Source: a filamentous cyanobacterium CCP2 (GTDB lineage Bacteria; Cyanobacteriota; Cyanobacteriia; Elainellales; Elainellaceae). From it: 64,000 bases of DNA. Position numbers and translations under genes: made by a program. The notes beneath the pieces were generated by a model. It was given only the letters and a program-made list of their open reading frames with translations. It was not told where the DNA came from and ran no database searches. Below, in pieces: positions 43,707 through 52,466 of this stretch (positions are counted from its first letter, which is position 1; each line of letters begins with the position of its first letter). Location of the stretch: the NCBI GenBank assembly GCA_003003615.1, contig PVWD01000004.1, positions 1-64,000 of the forward strand. The letters run 5' to 3'.

Positions 43707-44735
43707 ATGCCTCCTAAAACTTTAGCTCCTAATGTTTTTTTTGATGACCAAAAACTTCATTTTATTATTCCTGCACTTGATGTAAAAAACGTCCAGTCTC
43801 AATTCCAGACTCACTTATCTTCATGGTTAGGTCATAGCCATCTCACGGTTCACAATAGTCGTCTGGTTCGCTATAAAGCGGGTAAGCGTTGCTTAATTGA
43901 GTATGATGTTGAAGTAAACCGATCGGGGGTTTCCCAATTCATAACCTGGATTGGCAAAGTTCGCGCAAAAGGACTCGATCGCCACACCTATGAACTGCAA
44001 TGCGCCCTGTGGCAAAATGGGTTTTCCGCAGACAGCCCAGACGGAATTTCTGTACCTGAACCGATCGGCACGATTCCCGACTGGCAAATGTGGCTGCAAC
44101 GCAAAGTTCCCGGCACGACCGCCACATCCCTTCTTTCCCGTACAGAAAACACCCACCTTGCCCACCGCATCGCCGAGGCGATCCACAAATTGCACCAGTC
44201 CAACCTAATGCCTCACCGCCATCACGGCATGGAGCAGGAACTTGCCATTTTGCACGATCGCTTAGGAAGAGTCGTCCACCAACAGCCCCAGTGGCAATCT
44301 CGCTTAGAGCAGATTTTGCAACAGTGCGATCGGCTTGCTGCTCAGATGACCACCCCTCAGGTCTGCGGCATTCATCGCGATTTTTATCCTGATCAAGTGC
44401 TTGTAGATAGCTCTCGCATTTACTTATTGGATTTAGATCTTTACACCAATGGTGATCCAGGGCTTGATATTGGCAACTTTAATGGACACTTAATCGAACA
44501 CAGCATTCGGTTTCTCGGTAATCCAGAAGCACTCACTAAACAGCAAAACGCCCTTACCGCTCGCTTTACTGAACTAGCTGGAGAAACAACACGCCGATCG
44601 ATTCAGGTGTATACGCTCTTAACAATGGTGCGACACATCTATTTAAGTACTCAGTTTCCAGAACGACGATCGTTTACTGAACAAATTTTAGATTGGTGTG
44701 AACAACAGCTTTCACATCGAGCTACTAAATATTAG
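43707..44735 (+). CDS. APH-fold phosphotransferase
   Basis: A second small-molecule kinase-like protein, 342 residues. The N-lobe has LVRYKAGKRCLIEYDVEV...WIGKVRAKG, the loop WLQRKVPGTTATSLL, catalytic loop HRDFYPDQVL (Gly of the HGD motif replaced by Arg) and metal motif LDLDLYTNGDPGLDIGNF. It is a distant paralogue of the preceding gene, 77 bases away. Tandem kinases next to sugar transferases and an exporter suggest phosphorylation of an intermediate (inference). Confidence 0.85.
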   Translation: MPPKTLAPNVFFDDQKLHFIIPALDVKNVQSQFQTHLSSWLGHSHLTVHNSRLVRYKAGKRCLIEYDVEVNRSGVSQFITWIGKVRAKGLDRHTYELQCALWQNGFSADSPDGISVPEPIGTIPDWQMWLQRKVPGTTATSLLSRTENTHLAHRIAEAIHKLHQSNLMPHRHHGMEQELAILHDRLGRVVHQQPQWQSRLEQILQQCDRLAAQMTTPQVCGIHRDFYPDQVLVDSSRIYLLDLDLYTNGDPGLDIGNFNGHLIEHSIRFLGNPEALTKQQNALTARFTELAGETTRRSIQVYTLLTMVRHIYLSTQFPERRSFTEQILDWCEQQLSHRATKY

Positions 44736-44773
44736 TCAACCATTTCTTTACCTAATTTACACATTACAAACGA

Positions 44774-46351
44774 ATGAAAAATTTCTCGGTATGGGGTCTT
44801 TTAGTCACTAGCTCAATCTCTACAATTTTATCCTCACCATCACTGGCAGAAGAAATTGAATACCCTTCATTTAGTGAGCAAAATCTAGAAGAAATAAGCG
44901 AAGTTTTATCTACCCCAATTACGCCAGTGTCTCATCTTACAGATGTACGACCCGACGACTGGAGTTTTCAGGCTCTACAATCTTTCTCCGAACGATATGA
45001 TTGTCTAAGCGGATATTCTAACGATCGTTTTTTAGGAGAAGAGTTTGCAGGAGAACAGTTACTCACGCGATATGAATTTGCAGCAGCTCTATCTGCATGT
45101 ATTGATACAATCACTGCACAAATTACGACATTATCTGAAGAATTAAACTCGGATGATTTACTTACACTTCAACGATTGCAGTCAGACTTTACTGCTGAAC
45201 TTGCTACCGTTCAAGAACAAGTGGATGTATTGGAAGCACAGACAACAACACTGGAAGCGCAATCTTTCTCCACCACCACCCGACTGGAAGGCGAAGTAAT
45301 TCTTGCTCTGGCTGGCGTAACGGGCGATCGCAGAACGGATGAAAGTGATGAACCGATCGATCGTTCCATCACTGGCGGCAACCGAGTCCGCTTGGAAATG
45401 ACGACCAGTTTCACCGGATCTGACCAATTACGAATGCGGTTCCAGGCTCGCGATATCCCTGAACTGGAAACCGCCACGGGAACTCAAATGGCAAACCTCG
45501 GATTTGATGGCAGCAATGAAAACAACATTGAACTCAATCGATTGGATTATGAATTTGAAATTGGCGATCGAGCCTTTGCAGTCGTGAGTTTAGTAGGGGG
45601 TGGATTGGGAGATTATGTCAGCACGGTGAACCCGCTCTTTAGCGGCAGTAGTGACGGTTCAATTTCCACCTTTGGGCGGGAAAATCCAATCCGCCGACAG
45701 GGAGGAGCACCAGGAATTGGCTTGACTTATGAACTGAGTGAAGCGGTGAATTTTGAGATTGGCTATGTTGCGTCACAAGCGACAGATCGAGAAGTAGGCA
45801 TCGCCCGCAGCCCCTATGGTGCGATCGCGCAACTCACCATTGAACCCACCGACGCAACTCGGTTTAGTTTGACCTATCTTCGATCGTTTAATAGCCTCGA
45901 TACGGGAACCGGAAGTTTTCTATCGGCTGATCCGTTTGAAGATGAATCTGATGCCATTACGGCAAATTCCTTGGGGGCAGAAGTTTCCTTTGAAGTGGGT
46001 GAGTCTGCCGTTTTGGGAGGACGCATTGGTTTTATCCAGGCAACCGCAGAGGATTTAGCCGACAATCCGCAGGCAGACATTTTTACCTGGGCAGTGTTAG
46101 CCGGACTGCAAGATTTGGGCGGAGAAGGTAATCTGGCAGGATTAATTGTGGGTCAGCCGCCCAGAGTCACCCGCAATGAGTATGGGACAGCAGAACAGGC
46201 AGCATCCTGGCATTTGGAGGCGTTTTATTGCTGGCAACTGAGCGATCGCATTTTCATCACTCCAGGTATCATCACGCTACTGAATCCAGAAAATAATGCA
46301 GCCAATGATCCGATTTACATTGGCACAGTTCGGGCGACGTTTACGTTCTAG
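44774..46351 (+). CDS. SLH-domain OprB-type outer-membrane porin (iron uptake porin family)
   Basis: An outer-membrane beta-barrel of 525 residues. Signal peptide of ~25 residues (LLVTSSISTILSSPSLA), SLH-like domain (~50-115, LTDVRPDDWSFQALQSFSERYDCLSGYSNDRFLG...LTRYEFAAALSACI), a coiled coil (~115-160) and a barrel with the OprB pattern to the terminal Phe (VRATFTF). Cyanobacterial members of this family pass inorganic ions such as iron and anchor the outer membrane to peptidoglycan through SLH. It starts 38 bases after the second kinase, as the last plus-strand gene of the cluster. Confidence 0.9.
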   Translation: MKNFSVWGLLVTSSISTILSSPSLAEEIEYPSFSEQNLEEISEVLSTPITPVSHLTDVRPDDWSFQALQSFSERYDCLSGYSNDRFLGEEFAGEQLLTRYEFAAALSACIDTITAQITTLSEELNSDDLLTLQRLQSDFTAELATVQEQVDVLEAQTTTLEAQSFSTTTRLEGEVILALAGVTGDRRTDESDEPIDRSITGGNRVRLEMTTSFTGSDQLRMRFQARDIPELETATGTQMANLGFDGSNENNIELNRLDYEFEIGDRAFAVVSLVGGGLGDYVSTVNPLFSGSSDGSISTFGRENPIRRQGGAPGIGLTYELSEAVNFEIGYVASQATDREVGIARSPYGAIAQLTIEPTDATRFSLTYLRSFNSLDTGTGSFLSADPFEDESDAITANSLGAEVSFEVGESAVLGGRIGFIQATAEDLADNPQADIFTWAVLAGLQDLGGEGNLAGLIVGQPPRVTRNEYGTAEQAASWHLEAFYCWQLSDRIFITPGIITLLNPENNAANDPIYIGTVRATFTF

Positions 46352-46373
46352 CCTCTGCGAATGAAGCTCTGCC

Positions 46374-46399
46374 AGACAGAATAGATTCTGTCTAGTTTG
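46374..46399. terminator. Hairpin after the porin gene
   Basis: A perfect 8-bp stem, AGACAGAA / TTCTGTCT with a 4-base loop, lies 22 bases past the porin stop and is followed by AGTTTG. The T-run is weak, so termination is likely but not certain. Confidence 0.5.
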
Positions 46400-46567
46400 A
46401 TTAACGCACGAAGCAATCCATTTTCCCCTTGAACAATATCAATCTCTTTCTGTTCACGTTCTAATACAAGATCCTGTTCCATATGCAATTTCACACATAC
46501 AGCTAAATTTTGGCGCGATTGGTATTATCGACTTGCAGTTCGACGATTACAGTGGGTTAGGGAACCT

Positions 46568-47833
46568 CTAATCATGTTCAATGTTCCGCAGTGCCGGCAA
46601 TGTGTAACCCACAATCCCCATCAACAGCATACCGATCGCACATAGCACATACAAAAGCGCAATTCCTGCCCCCTCCTCGGTGCCAAACAGCTCACCAAAT
46701 GGTGCAAGCATTTCCCCAGACTGCACTGTAGGCTCAAAAATACGATCGGCTAAGGGCCCAGCAATGAGGGTGGCGATCGCAGAGCAACTTTGCAAAATCA
46801 AGGCACTGGCGGCAAAGACTCGCCCCTGGATCTCTGGTATAACATTGGCAAACCAGAGGGCATCTTCAGAACTGCTGAGGAGGGGAAAGTTGAGTGATGA
46901 ACTGCACTGGGCGGGTATCCAAACTTTTGAAGACTGCCCCAGCCCAAATATCGTTTTGCTGATTCCTGCTCCAATCATGCCATTCAGCAACCCTCGAATC
47001 CGCCGCTTCGGGCCACCCCAGAGGCTAACCAAAACTGCTCCAGTCACTCCACCGATTCCCGCTGCAACGGATGTGCTAGCTAAAACCGCTGCATTACCAT
47101 TGCTCCGAGCTAAAATCATCGGGTCATACACTGCTTCGCCAAGGTCATGCACAAACCAAAAAGCAGCCGTAATGAATAATAAAATTCGCAGATTGGCATG
47201 TTGAAAAACATACTGAAACCCAAAGAAAATATCTTGCCAAATACTAGTCATAGACATGCGATCGTCTTTTAGTTGAGGTTGAGGAACTCGTACGACAATT
47301 AACGTAGCAAATGCTGCAAAAAAGGTAAAAATGTCTATCAATAAAATTCCACCTAAACCAATGATGGGATACATACTTCCTGCCAAAGCTGGAGCAAAGA
47401 TCGCGGGGCCATAATTTAAAGCCGATCCCATACTGCTGACCCGCGTATATTGCTGAGGTGGGACTAATAACGTGAGGGAAGTTGTGTAAGCAAGTTGTTG
47501 AACTTGACCAAAACTACTGTTGATGGCTCCAATCAGGTAAAGATGCCAAATTTGTAAGGCGTGAATGGAATATAGAAGCAGAATAACCACGCTGGAAAGA
47601 ACGGCGATCGCATCTGCCAGGATCATCAAATATTTGCGGTTAAAGCGATCAACAATGACACCCGAAAAGAGGGTGACAAACACTCTTGGTAGCTGAGAAA
47701 AGAATCCCACCAGTGCTAATGCCGTTGCCGAACCAGTCACTTCCCATGCCCATAGGGTCAGGGCAAAACTGGTCATGTAACTGCCCACTGTGGACACCAG
47801 TTGCCCCAGCCAAATGATAATAAAAGTACGCAT
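46568..47833 (-). CDS. MFS exporter (EntS-like)
   Basis: A 12-helix major facilitator of 421 residues. The N-terminus (FIIIWLGQLVSTVGSYMTSFALTLWAWEVTGS) and the loop VDRFNRKYLMILAD follow the EntS/TIGR00900-type exporters. EntS itself exports enterobactin. The later part keeps PEIQGRVFAASALI and a last helix GIALLYVLCAIGMLLMGIVGY. Its neighbourhood of siderophore receptor and binding-protein genes makes siderophore export plausible, although no siderophore synthesis gene is in view. Convergent with the porin gene. Confidence 0.87.
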   Translation of the reverse strand: MRTFIIIWLGQLVSTVGSYMTSFALTLWAWEVTGSATALALVGFFSQLPRVFVTLFSGVIVDRFNRKYLMILADAIAVLSSVVILLLYSIHALQIWHLYLIGAINSSFGQVQQLAYTTSLTLLVPPQQYTRVSSMGSALNYGPAIFAPALAGSMYPIIGLGGILLIDIFTFFAAFATLIVVRVPQPQLKDDRMSMTSIWQDIFFGFQYVFQHANLRILLFITAAFWFVHDLGEAVYDPMILARSNGNAAVLASTSVAAGIGGVTGAVLVSLWGGPKRRIRGLLNGMIGAGISKTIFGLGQSSKVWIPAQCSSSLNFPLLSSSEDALWFANVIPEIQGRVFAASALILQSCSAIATLIAGPLADRIFEPTVQSGEMLAPFGELFGTEEGAGIALLYVLCAIGMLLMGIVGYTLPALRNIEHD

Positions 47834-47929
47834 AGATTAAAGATTGCGGGTTCGTAAACAACGATCGCTTGGAGATCATTCTTTTGCTACATTCACGTAG
47901 AAATAGCTTGTTGATTTAATCCTTCCAGT

Positions 47930-48741
47930 GTGAAAACCGATAGCCTCTTCTACGAAATCTTCCAGACTGATCCCAGCATTGTCTTTGACCTGATTGGTAG
48001 ACCCCCTGAGAGAAATGTGACGTATCACTTTGCTTCCCAGGAAGTCAAACAAACCAGCTTTCGGATTGACGGTATCTTAGTGCCACCAACAGAGGCGATC
48101 TATCTGCCGATCGTATTTGTGGAGGTGTAGGGTTATCGAGACCGTAATCATGTTTTATATTCCAGTTTTTTTAGCCGAATTTTTCTATATTTGCATGATT
48201 ATCAACCTTCAAATGATTGGTATGCCGTTCTCATCTTCACCAAACGATCGCTTGATCCAGGGTTCCAAGACCCTATCGAGTTTTTGAAGCAAGCCCTCAG
48301 TTTCAACAAATTTATTTAGAGGAACTCAACGAAGCCGAGAACCTTTCGCTAGGACTGAGCTTGTTGCGTCTGATTGGCTTACAGGAGGATATTGCTCCTA
48401 TGGAGGGTAGAGAATTGGTTGCAAGAACACGGCAGGAAGTGAATGATGCTGAAATGCAGGAAAAGTTCATAGAATTGATAGAGACTATCTTGGTCTACAA
48501 GTTTTCTAAGTTGAGCCGGGAGGACATTGCAGCCATGTTGAGATTAGATGATCTGAAGCAAACCAGGGTTTACCGAGACGCTCTGGAAGAAGGTCGCCAA
48601 GAAGGCAAGCTGGAAACAGTGCCGTTGCTGTTGAAAGCGGGGTTGACGGTGGAACAAATTGCTGAACAACTACAGTTAGACTTGGCGGCAGTGCAGCAAG
48701 TGGCTGAACGAGGCTCCGAGCCGAAGCTAAAAGAAAACTGA
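47930..48741 (+). pseudogene. Degraded Rpn/DUF2887 family nuclease gene
   Basis: The start MKTDSLFYEIFQTDPSIVFDLIG...FRIDGI is the DUF2887/Rpn N-terminus. Frame one stops at a TAG (48128-48130) where relatives have Gln, yet the same frame continues beyond with SFFSRIFLYLHDYQPSNDWYAVLIF, the expected next segment. Around 48285-48300 the frame shifts, and the C-terminal part (IYLEELNEAENLSLGLSLLRLIG...EGKLETVPLLLKAGLTVEQIAEQL) runs in another frame to 48741. One nonsense and one frameshift make it non-functional. Its last bases overlap the convergent binding-protein gene. Confidence 0.85.
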
Positions 48742-49734
48742 AATCATGCTTTCAATTCGGGCACCATTCACTAAATACCTGAATAAATCATCTATCACCG
48801 CATCCGCAGCCAAGGGATTTCCACCTCTCCAGGTTGGGTAATTCACTGGATAAACTTGATTCTGTTGCACAGCCCTCAGATTCTTCCACAGTGGGTTTTG
48901 TTTCAGCGATTCTAGTTTCTGTGTAGATTCCTCACCATCGGTTGCAACAAACAAAATATCACCATCAATATCCATCAGTCGTTCCTCCGAAAGCGATGTA
49001 ATTCCGCCCGCAATGGGAACTGCTTGAGCAGAAGGACGGCGTACCCCAACATCAGCTAGAATGCTGCCGTTAAACGAATTCTGTAAGTCAACGTCGATCG
49101 TGCCGCAGCAAATATGCACAAACGAGATTTCTAGTTCTTGAACCCGCTCCCCCAAAGCCGCCTTTAAAGAATCAATTCGTTGGTGATAATTTTCCCAAAC
49201 CTGCTCTGCCTCCTCGGTTTTACCCAGCACTTCAGCCACAAAATTAAAATGCTCACGCCAGGATGGGTATCCTTCCCAATCGTCTGCTACGGTGGGTGCA
49301 ATTTGAGAAAGTTGAGGATAAATGGCTTCAGTGGAATATTTGATGCCAATAATCAAATCAGGTTTTAATGCCAGCACTTTTTCCAGGCTAGGCTGTTCCT
49401 CTTTGCCAAGAATCTCAATCGATTCTAGATGTTCTGCTAGATAGGCAGGCGGCTCGTCAAAGTAGACAATGGAAGCGATCGGTTTAACGCCCAAAGCCAG
49501 CGCATCGCCCAAGGTAGGTACACTCAATGCAATCACCCGTTGAGGTTGATTGGGAACACAGGTTTCCCCCAGTGCATGCCGAATCATGCGGCAATCCGCA
49601 GTCCCAGAAGAGGAAGGAAGTTGAACCGATCGCCCACTACAGGCTGATACAATTCCGAAAGCTAGAATGACCAGAAAGATGAATCGAAGCAAACGAAGAA
49701 GGTTCATCATAGCGTGTATGTTGCTGAATCCCAT
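48727..49734 (-). CDS. Iron-siderophore ABC transporter binding lipoprotein (FecB/FhuD-like)
   Basis: A periplasmic solute-binding lipoprotein of about 335 residues. The signal (LLRFIFLVILAFGIV) ends in lipobox VSAC. The mature protein has the class III pattern: QPQRVIALSVPTLGDALALGVKPIAS, LEKVLALKPDLIIG, IAPTVADDW, LMDIDGDILFVATD. The ATG at 49734 overlaps the receptor's stop by one base; ATGs at 49710 and 49707 give a shorter signal. Directly after the TonB receptor in the same operon, so both probably handle one ferric siderophore. Its ABC permease and ATPase are not in the window. Confidence 0.9.
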   Translation of the reverse strand: MGFSNIHAMMNLLRLLRFIFLVILAFGIVSACSGRSVQLPSSSGTADCRMIRHALGETCVPNQPQRVIALSVPTLGDALALGVKPIASIVYFDEPPAYLAEHLESIEILGKEEQPSLEKVLALKPDLIIGIKYSTEAIYPQLSQIAPTVADDWEGYPSWREHFNFVAEVLGKTEEAEQVWENYHQRIDSLKAALGERVQELEISFVHICCGTIDVDLQNSFNGSILADVGVRRPSAQAVPIAGGITSLSEERLMDIDGDILFVATDGEESTQKLESLKQNPLWKNLRAVQQNQVYPVNYPTWRGGNPLAADAVIDDLFRYLVNGARIESMISVFF

Positions 49735-52310
49735 CAAAACTGTACAGAGATGTTTGCCAACACGGTGAGAGGAGCTTGGGGCGTAATGAAAAATCCTTGT
49801 GTGTTGTAGTACTCAACATCGAAAAGATTTTTGATGTTTACAGCAGCTTGCCAATTATCGCGTCGATAAAAGAGACGGGCATCAGTACGGAAATAGGAAG
49901 GAAGTTGAACATCTGTATTGGGTAATCGCGCTTCGCGTTCATCAACGAAAACTAGACCCAGACCAAATCCTAACCCTTGTAAATCTCCACTCTGAAGTTC
50001 ATAGGTCGTCCATAGACTAGCCGTATTTCTGGGAATTCCAGCCAGACGATCGCCTTCTGGGATATCGTTATCTTCGCTGACAAAAGCATCAGTAAGGGCA
50101 TAGGTGGCAATGATATTCCAACCGGGCAACACCTCTCCCGTCAGGTCGAACTCAATCCCTCGGCTGGTTTGCGCTCCGGTTTGAATGCTGAAATTAGGAT
50201 CTTCTGGGTCAGTCGTTAGAACGTTTCGTCGAGTGAGATGGTAGAGTGCCAGGGTCGCAGAGAGGCGATCGTCAAAAAATTCCTGTTTGACTCCAATTTC
50301 AAATTGTTCTCCCCGTTCAGGTTCAAAGACTTCTCCGGTACGGCTGCTGCCCCCAAAAATATTGGGTGTGAAGGCATTCGACCAATTGAAGTAGAGCGAC
50401 GTATCCTCACCGGGTTGATACACTAACCCCAAGCGAGGCGAAAAAGCAGTATCGGATTCCTCGTTATTAGTGATATCGTTCAGGGTGTCCCGATAGAAGG
50501 AATCATTAAAATCGAGCCGTCCTCCCGCTAACACAATCAAATCGGGCGTGAGATAGATTAAATCCTGTACATAAATACCAATATTTCGAGTGCCATATTC
50601 TTCAAAGAAGCTCGGCTCAAACGCTCCTGGCTCGGCACCATAATCCGGATCAAAGATATCAATCGGATCGAGAGGTGCATTAAAAAAGTCATAGGCAAAT
50701 TTGTAGCGAGCGTATTCAACGCCAAATAGGACATTATGTGCGATTGATCCGGTGTTGAATTCGCCAATCACTTCCGTTTGAACAGAATAGTTTTCTTGGA
50801 ATTCATCTGTTCGATTAGCCTGACGGGTAAGCGTTCGACCATCCGGTTCGAGGAACGGTGCTGAGAAATTGCCCAGCGTAACTTCATTAATGCCACCATT
50901 AATGATCAAACCACCAAACCCCTGACGGATACGCCACTGATCATTAAAGCGGTGCTCGAAGTTGTAGCCAAAGTAATAGGAATCAAACTCTGCACGGCTA
51001 AAATCGGGTTCACCTAGAAATCGGCTAATCGGCAAATCAAAGATAACATCAGAGGGAAAAAAGCCGCGATCGAATACATAATCGTAGTTTTGATATTCAA
51101 ACTCTGTGGTGAGGGTGGTACGCGGACTAATGTTCCAGGTTAGCACTGGAGCCACAAAAACACTCTGGCTTTCATTAAAGTCACGAAAACTATCAGCATT
51201 GGTATAGGCAAAATTGAGCCGATACAGCAAAAAATCATCTTCGGTAAGGGGGCCTGTCAGGTCAACGGTAGAGCGGTAGAATCCATAGTTGCCGATCGTG
51301 CCATCAACTTCATAACGCGGCTCTGCCAGAGGACGTTCTGTAACCGTATTGACGACTCCACTCAGGTTAAACCCGCCTCCATACAGCACAGAAGCTGGGC
51401 CTCTCAAAAATTCAACTCGCTCCACATTCGCCGGATCGCGGGGACTGATGAACGTGAAGTCGCGAAATCCATTGCGGAAACTTTCCCCAGTATTGAATCC
51501 CCGGATGTAGTAGTCATTCGATGGCAACCCGCCATACCCCGAATAGGGTTCCACACCGGGAACATTGTCCGCCAGTTCAGTTAAACGAACGATTTGTCGA
51601 TCGTCAATGACTTGGCGAGGAATCACTTGAAGCGTCAGGGGAATATCGCTTAAGGGTGCTTCAATGCGGGTTCCTGTGGTTGCAGTTGAAGGGTTATAGC
51701 CCTCATCCTGTTCTCCTGCAACGACAATCTGAATGGCTTCCTCCTCCGTGCTGGCAGTTTCCATTCCCGGAGTTATACTCAACACAAATGACTGTGAACT
51801 TGTATTCACCTGAGCCGTTGGGGGAGCCTCTGTTCCCGTAATGGCAATGCGAACGCCATCTCCACGCGGGACAACCGTCACCAAGGCGATCGATTCTGCG
51901 GGGTTGGCTGCCTGAAAGGTTTCTCCGTCTGGGAGAGCAAGTACCACATTGGGAATATCGGCAATCAGGGCATTTCCGACGATCGAAGTCGTAACAGCAG
52001 GCAACTCTCCTGTCGTTTCCAGCACGAGTTCTAATTCATCGGCGATCGGATTCACTTGAACACCCGTAATTTGAATTATGGACTGAGCCAGCCATTCTTC
52101 AACGGTAGAGGCAGACGGCTCCATCTCCTGCAAACGGGGCATCTCATCCCCCTGAACCACTTCGGGTAATTTATCCTGTTGCGACTCAGATACAGCATGA
52201 CGGGTTAAACCGCCATTCCCTGAAACTGCTCCCTCTGCCCAAACCGGAAGGGCGATCGGTGCAATTAATCCAGTTATCCACAAGCCCAACAGCAGTTTTG
52301 TTTTCCCCAT
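49734..52310 (-). CDS. TonB-dependent siderophore receptor with AMIN domain
   Basis: An outer-membrane ferric-siderophore receptor of 858 residues. Signal peptide ends near PVWAEG; an AMIN domain (~80-180, ITGVQVNPIADELELVLETTGELPA...VRIAITGTEAPPTA) may bind peptidoglycan; then a TonB-box-like stretch (IQIVVAGEQDEGYNP), plug (~210-330, IPLTLQVIPRQVIDDRQ...VEFLRGPASVLYGGG) and 22-strand barrel ending in Phe. The AMIN front is typical of cyanobacterial siderophore receptors. The ATG at 52310 follows GGAGG by four bases; a GTG at 52322 would precede the site. Direct repeats at 52418-52453 lie upstream. Confidence 0.93.
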   Translation of the reverse strand: MGKTKLLLGLWITGLIAPIALPVWAEGAVSGNGGLTRHAVSESQQDKLPEVVQGDEMPRLQEMEPSASTVEEWLAQSIIQITGVQVNPIADELELVLETTGELPAVTTSIVGNALIADIPNVVLALPDGETFQAANPAESIALVTVVPRGDGVRIAITGTEAPPTAQVNTSSQSFVLSITPGMETASTEEEAIQIVVAGEQDEGYNPSTATTGTRIEAPLSDIPLTLQVIPRQVIDDRQIVRLTELADNVPGVEPYSGYGGLPSNDYYIRGFNTGESFRNGFRDFTFISPRDPANVERVEFLRGPASVLYGGGFNLSGVVNTVTERPLAEPRYEVDGTIGNYGFYRSTVDLTGPLTEDDFLLYRLNFAYTNADSFRDFNESQSVFVAPVLTWNISPRTTLTTEFEYQNYDYVFDRGFFPSDVIFDLPISRFLGEPDFSRAEFDSYYFGYNFEHRFNDQWRIRQGFGGLIINGGINEVTLGNFSAPFLEPDGRTLTRQANRTDEFQENYSVQTEVIGEFNTGSIAHNVLFGVEYARYKFAYDFFNAPLDPIDIFDPDYGAEPGAFEPSFFEEYGTRNIGIYVQDLIYLTPDLIVLAGGRLDFNDSFYRDTLNDITNNEESDTAFSPRLGLVYQPGEDTSLYFNWSNAFTPNIFGGSSRTGEVFEPERGEQFEIGVKQEFFDDRLSATLALYHLTRRNVLTTDPEDPNFSIQTGAQTSRGIEFDLTGEVLPGWNIIATYALTDAFVSEDNDIPEGDRLAGIPRNTASLWTTYELQSGDLQGLGFGLGLVFVDEREARLPNTDVQLPSYFRTDARLFYRRDNWQAAVNIKNLFDVEYYNTQGFFITPQAPLTVLANISVQF

Positions 52311-52417
52311 AGTTCCTCCCACGACACTCTTTCACCCACTCACAATGCCAAAAGCAGGTAAATATGAATGGGAATAAATCTCATCTAATGAGGATAGGGG
52401 ATCAGGGCGATCGGATT

Positions 52418-52453
52418 TTGCCCGAAACGGATTTTTATTTGCCTAAAACGGAT
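52418..52453. promoter_or_regulatory. AraC-type direct repeat upstream of the TonB receptor
   Basis: TTGCCCGAAACGGAT (52418) and TTGCCTAAAACGGAT (52439) are 21 bases apart, two helical turns, as expected for an AraC/PchR dimer. They lie 108-143 bases upstream of the receptor ATG and touch the stop codon of the araC-type gene. Confidence 0.65.
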
Positions 52454-52466
52454 CACGCCCGTTTTA
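52444..52466. repeat. Inverted repeat at the end of the AraC-type gene
   Basis: TAAAACGG (52444-52451) and CCGTTTTA (52459-52466) form a perfect 8-bp inverted repeat spanning the AraC stop. The left arm is shared with the second direct repeat. It could be an extra inverted half-site or a weak stem; no T-run follows. Confidence 0.45.

Noticed and set aside
46680-47204. A 174-codon open frame on the plus strand inside the MFS exporter gene
   Set aside because: The opposite frame encodes a convincing 12-helix transporter; the antisense product has no recognisable domain.
46568-47833. Possible frameshift in the MFS gene around the segment VWIPAQCSSSLNFP
   Set aside because: The local sequence is a little unusual, but the frame stays open, continues into the conserved PEIQGRVFAA motif, and the length is normal.
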